DNA from: JBMZCV01 sp049613665
Lineage (GTDB): Bacteria; Bacteroidota; Bacteroidia; Chitinophagales; UBA2359
NCBI GenBank assembly: GCA_049613665.1
Contig: JBMZCV010000203.1
Location: forward strand, 1 to 8,311
Reading direction: 5' to 3'
DNA length: 8,311 nucleotides
Position numbers and translations under genes: made by a program. Numbering within the stretch: position 1 is the stretch's first letter; every line of letters starts with the position of its first letter. Below the pieces are notes generated by a model that saw only the letters and a list, made by a program, of their open reading frames with translations, was not told the DNA's origin and did no database searches. This document shows positions 6,055 to 8,311 of this stretch, one piece after another.

Positions 6055-7356
6055 ATGAGAAAACAAATACTTTGTACTGCACTAGTTGCTTTCCTAAATT
6101 TAGCACTATTTATAAATGTAAATGCACAAGGGCCAATGCCTGGAACTACGCAAGCTGCCGAATGTTCTGCTTTGCAAGCCGATGCAGGTGGACAAATGCA
6201 AGCAATGGGTGGTATGGTTTGTGAAACGCCAGACCCTATGTTGATGAATTATGATGCTTCTTTTACTCATATTGAATATATAATTACAGCTTCTGATAGT
6301 ATCGTAACAGGTACTGCTGCTGATGATTCTGTACTTATGGGGCCTGCTATTGTAGGTTTTGATGATGATGGTATTTTCAATCCTGCTGATTATGGTTTTG
6401 AAGATGGTGATGAGTTTTGTGTAACAGCAGTACACTACAACTTAGGTAACATTAAGGCTGCTGTTGATATGATTTTTGGTACATCTTCAGGTATAAACTG
6501 TTGTAGTGCTATCGAATCAAGCTTAGAACAAGAAGTTTGCGATCCATTATGTATGGGAGCAGGCATTTGCTCTGGTGATGATGTAAATGGTTTTTCTTCT
6601 GTTTTAGACTTGTTGAATGTTTTTGGTGCTGCTCCACTTGTAGAAGGTATCGTAGATGTTATTGAAAATAGCATCAATACTCAAAGTGGCTTACCTTGTA
6701 CCGAAGAATTTCCTATTTGTTGGGCAGTAAGTAGTAATGCTGGCGTAGCTCAAAGTGTATGTTATACTTATAACTGTTGTGGAGAAGCGACAGGTCTAGC
6801 GAGTACAATTGATACTTCAAGCGATTTGAATGTAACACTTGAATGGGATAGTTTCGCTTCTGCTGAAGCTTATCAGTTGGCAGGACGTAAAGCAGGCAAA
6901 ACTTGGAAAGTTTTCCCTGAAACGCAAAACAATTCTCGTACTTTTACTAGCGGCTTATTATATGACCAAGACTATGAGTGGTCTGTAAGAGTGAAATGTG
7001 ATGGTACTTGGACGGATTGGGTGATGCCTGTTGCTGTATTTAGCACTCCACAAGCAGGAAGCAAAAATGCAAATACTTATGATATTTTTGCAGACGTTCA
7101 AGAAAGCTTGCAAGTAGAATTATATCCTAATCCTGCTAATACAACAGCTACTTTACAAATTGCTACGGCTTTTGATATGACAAAAACTAGCTATAATGTG
7201 CAAGTAGTTGATATGATTGGACGTACCATAAGTACTTTTACTACTGATGCTACAACAATAGATATTAATGTTAGCGATTATGCTGATGGTTACTATTTCA
7301 TTAGCGTTGATAATGGTATTACACAGACGGTTAAGAAAATGATTATTGCTCAATAG
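6055..7356 (+). CDS. T9SS-secreted cysteine-rich protein with FN3-like domain and type A sorting domain
   Basis: A secreted or cell-surface protein of unknown binding function. Residues 1-24 form a Sec signal peptide (basic MRKQ, hydrophobic core, likely cleavage NVNA|Q). The head (about 36-244) carries 13 cysteines, including pairs C149-C150 and C241-C242, with an AECSALQADAGG...GGMVC start and a following beta-rich stretch. This resembles an unnamed module I associate with secreted Bacteroidota proteins. Residues about 246-332 form a fibronectin type III-like domain (VTLEWDSFASAEAYQLAGRK; YEWSVRVKCDGTWTDWV). Residues about 353-433 form the T9SS type A C-terminal sorting domain: VELYPNPA at 354-361, VVDMIGR at 384-390, ADGYYFISVDNG at 410-421 and VKKMIIA near the end. 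The domain directs export across the outer membrane and is normally cleaved. No catalytic motif is visible. A strong terminator follows 27 nt after the stop. The gene is complete and monocistronic. Confidence 0.92.
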   Translation: MRKQILCTALVAFLNLALFINVNAQGPMPGTTQAAECSALQADAGGQMQAMGGMVCETPDPMLMNYDASFTHIEYIITASDSIVTGTAADDSVLMGPAIVGFDDDGIFNPADYGFEDGDEFCVTAVHYNLGNIKAAVDMIFGTSSGINCCSAIESSLEQEVCDPLCMGAGICSGDDVNGFSSVLDLLNVFGAAPLVEGIVDVIENSINTQSGLPCTEEFPICWAVSSNAGVAQSVCYTYNCCGEATGLASTIDTSSDLNVTLEWDSFASAEAYQLAGRKAGKTWKVFPETQNNSRTFTSGLLYDQDYEWSVRVKCDGTWTDWVMPVAVFSTPQAGSKNANTYDIFADVQESLQVELYPNPANTTATLQIATAFDMTKTSYNVQVVDMIGRTISTFTTDATTIDINVSDYADGYYFISVDNGITQTVKKMIIAQ

Positions 7357-7383
7357 TAAATCATATTTTAGCTAAAAAACAAG

Positions 7384-7430
7384 AAAGGTCTTCTTACTTT
7401 ATTAAAAAGTAAGAAGACCTTTTTTTATTG
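7384..7430 (+). terminator. Strong intrinsic terminator of the T9SS protein gene, possibly bidirectional
   Basis: A perfect 17-bp stem (7384-7400 with 7406-7422) has a 5-nt ATTAA loop, with seven consecutive Ts overlapping and following its base on the plus strand (7420-7426). On the minus strand the stem is followed by CTTGTTTTTT, so it may also end the convergent YcxB-like gene, whose stop codon lies about 70 nt away. Confidence 0.93.
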
Positions 7431-7493
7431 AGATAATTCTGTTTATTTTTTTGCAAAAGATAAAAAAATGCTATATTCACATTTCAAAAAAAG

Positions 7494-7955
7494 TTAGCCC
7501 AACAAAAAAGCTTCAAAAGCTTTGCGTTTTTCGGCTTCGATGAGATGCATAGGAAAATATAACACTTGCATGTTTTTCATTTTCATAATGACATAATTGC
7601 CTTTTTTATAAACTTGAGTAAACGAATCGAAATTAATTTCGCTACTACCTAGTTCATCTGTAAGTTTAATGCTATTTTCTAGGAGTTCTACATCGAGATG
7701 AGTAGGATTGAAGCGAGTGCGAAAAAGTACTTGAAGCCATGGCCGCATCATATAGTAAAAGCTATACGCAATGCTCGCTCCACCATAGATAAGCGAAAAA
7801 GTGCTACCTTTTTTTATCATCATTAGCCCTACTAAAAGTAGCAGTGGCCCAACAATGATACGAGTAACTGTAACAAAAATACCATAACCAAAATAATATT
7901 GTAATAAAAAAACCTTTCTTCTTTCGGCACGATTCAAAAAAAATGTGAGTTTCAT
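7494..7955 (-). CDS. Small membrane protein with YcxB-like C-terminal domain
   Basis: A 153-residue inner-membrane protein. Two hydrophobic segments are visible: about 20-47 (GIFVTVTRIIVGPLLLLVGL, ending MMIKKG) and about 53-70 (FSLIYGGASIAYSFYYMM). A soluble beta-rich tail follows from about residue 85: HLDVELLENSIKLTDELGSS, then INFDSFTQVYKKGNYVIMKM, then VLYFPMHLI and a closing helix. The order of two transmembrane helices, a strand-rich domain asking 'is x equal to f at the membrane', a YFP-type loop and a terminal helix fits the YcxB-like family, whose biochemical role is unknown. The start ATG 7955 lies only 5 nt from a perfect TATATTTG box, suggesting a leaderless or very short-leader transcript. 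It converges on the T9SS gene and probably shares its terminator. Family assignment is moderate. Confidence 0.7.
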   Translation of the reverse strand: MKLTFFLNRAERRKVFLLQYYFGYGIFVTVTRIIVGPLLLLVGLMMIKKGSTFSLIYGGASIAYSFYYMMRPWLQVLFRTRFNPTHLDVELLENSIKLTDELGSSEINFDSFTQVYKKGNYVIMKMKNMQVLYFPMHLIEAEKRKAFEAFLLG

Positions 7956-7960
7956 AAATT

Positions 7961-7995
7961 CAAATATAAGTAGTCGGACAAATTTATTCTACAAA
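7961..7995 (-). promoter_or_regulatory. Probable promoter of the YcxB-like gene
   Basis: On the minus strand TATATTTG (7961-7968) exactly matches the Bacteroidota -7 consensus, and TTTG (7992-7995) lies 23 nt upstream as a -33 candidate. A second exact -7 match, TAAATTTG (7979-7986), lies 18 bp further upstream and would give a leader of about 20 nt. Either or both may be used. Confidence 0.45.
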
Positions 7996-8009
7996 TTATT
8001 GTCCTATTA

Positions 8010-8231
8010 TTAAATAGTGCTTGGCACGAAATTGTGAAACTCAATATACGAAAAACGGAACAGTATAACGAAAAATAAGCTAGCAAAAGTGACGACCACC
8101 CAAATATATTGCTTTCGAGCAATGTTACTCCTTTTGCAAGTGGACTTAATAGTTGTGCTGTTCTTTTTTGTATTCAATGTTTTTCTTTTCTTCCATAAAA
8201 AACATGGTTCTCTGACAATTTGGGTGTTCAT
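8010..8231 (-). CDS. Possible small single-pass membrane protein, unrecognised
   Basis: A 73-residue ORF with a strongly basic N-terminal half (about residues 7-45, rich in K and R) and one predicted membrane helix at about 42-62 (YIWVVVTFASLFFVILFRFS). The basic side would be cytoplasmic by the positive-inside rule. It starts at ATG 8231 and ends 54 bp before the YcxB-like gene on the same strand. I recognise no family. Against it: short length, low-complexity composition, no clear -7 box upstream, and a promoter-like sequence for the next gene right after its stop. It could be a chance ORF. Confidence 0.3.
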   Translation of the reverse strand: MNTQIVREPCFLWKKRKTLNTKKNSTTIKSTCKRSNIARKQYIWVVVTFASLFFVILFRFSYIEFHNFVPSTI

Positions 8232-8311
8232 TTTTATAACAAGCAGTAGTTAATATTTTTTTTATCGTCAGAAAATCAAAAAGATTGACCTTTTAAAAAT
8301 TAGTCTTTTGG

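Noticed and set aside
6106..7353. Minus-strand ORFs opposite the T9SS protein gene
   Set aside because: Shadows of a coding region with a signal peptide and sorting domain on the plus strand.

Overview
The window is about 8.3 kb of AT-rich DNA from a member of the Bacteroidota. Three things point there: a secreted protein with a type IX secretion (T9SS) C-terminal sorting domain, several TAnnTTTG-like -7 promoter boxes with no Shine-Dalgarno sequences, and Bacteroidota-style forms of PhnA and PreA. The fibronectin-like module and cysteine-rich head of the secreted protein recall Saprospiria/Cytophagia-type marine filamentous bacteria, but this finer placement is inference. No tRNA, rRNA, CRISPR array or insertion sequence is visible.

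Layout. (1) Positions 1-3191, plus strand: a 42-residue-repeat TPR array protein, then 9 bp later a STAND/NB-ARC-like P-loop NTPase with a short TPR tail. The two proteins have homologous C-termini, so the pair looks like tandem paralogues of an NLR-like NTPase-TPR gene. The upstream copy kept the repeat array and lost, or was separated from, its NTPase end. The downstream copy kept the NTPase and has almost no array. (2) Positions 3200-5287, minus strand: a long-form PhnA/YjdM zinc-ribbon protein and the dihydropyrimidine dehydrogenase subunit PreA. They are separated by a clear preA terminator and a probable phnA promoter, so they appear to be independent transcripts. (3) Positions 5288-6054: a 767-bp, extremely AT-rich divergent intergenic region with a 27-bp imperfect direct repeat and no convincing gene. 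(4) Positions 6055-7356, plus strand: the T9SS-secreted cysteine-rich/FN3 protein, closed by a very strong hairpin terminator. (5) Positions 7494-8231, minus strand: a YcxB-like small membrane protein and, upstream of it, a doubtful 73-residue single-pass membrane ORF.

How the genes work together. Only the TPR/NTPase pair has a plausible joint role: a repeat-array sensor and a nucleotide-driven switch, as in bacterial STAND/NLR proteins used in signalling or anti-phage defence. No effector domain (TIR, CHAT, nuclease, protease) is visible in the window, so a defence role is not shown. PreA (pyrimidine reduction) and PhnA are housekeeping-type genes, and PreA's NAD-linked partner PreT is not in the window. 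The T9SS protein is a surface or secreted product unrelated to its neighbours.
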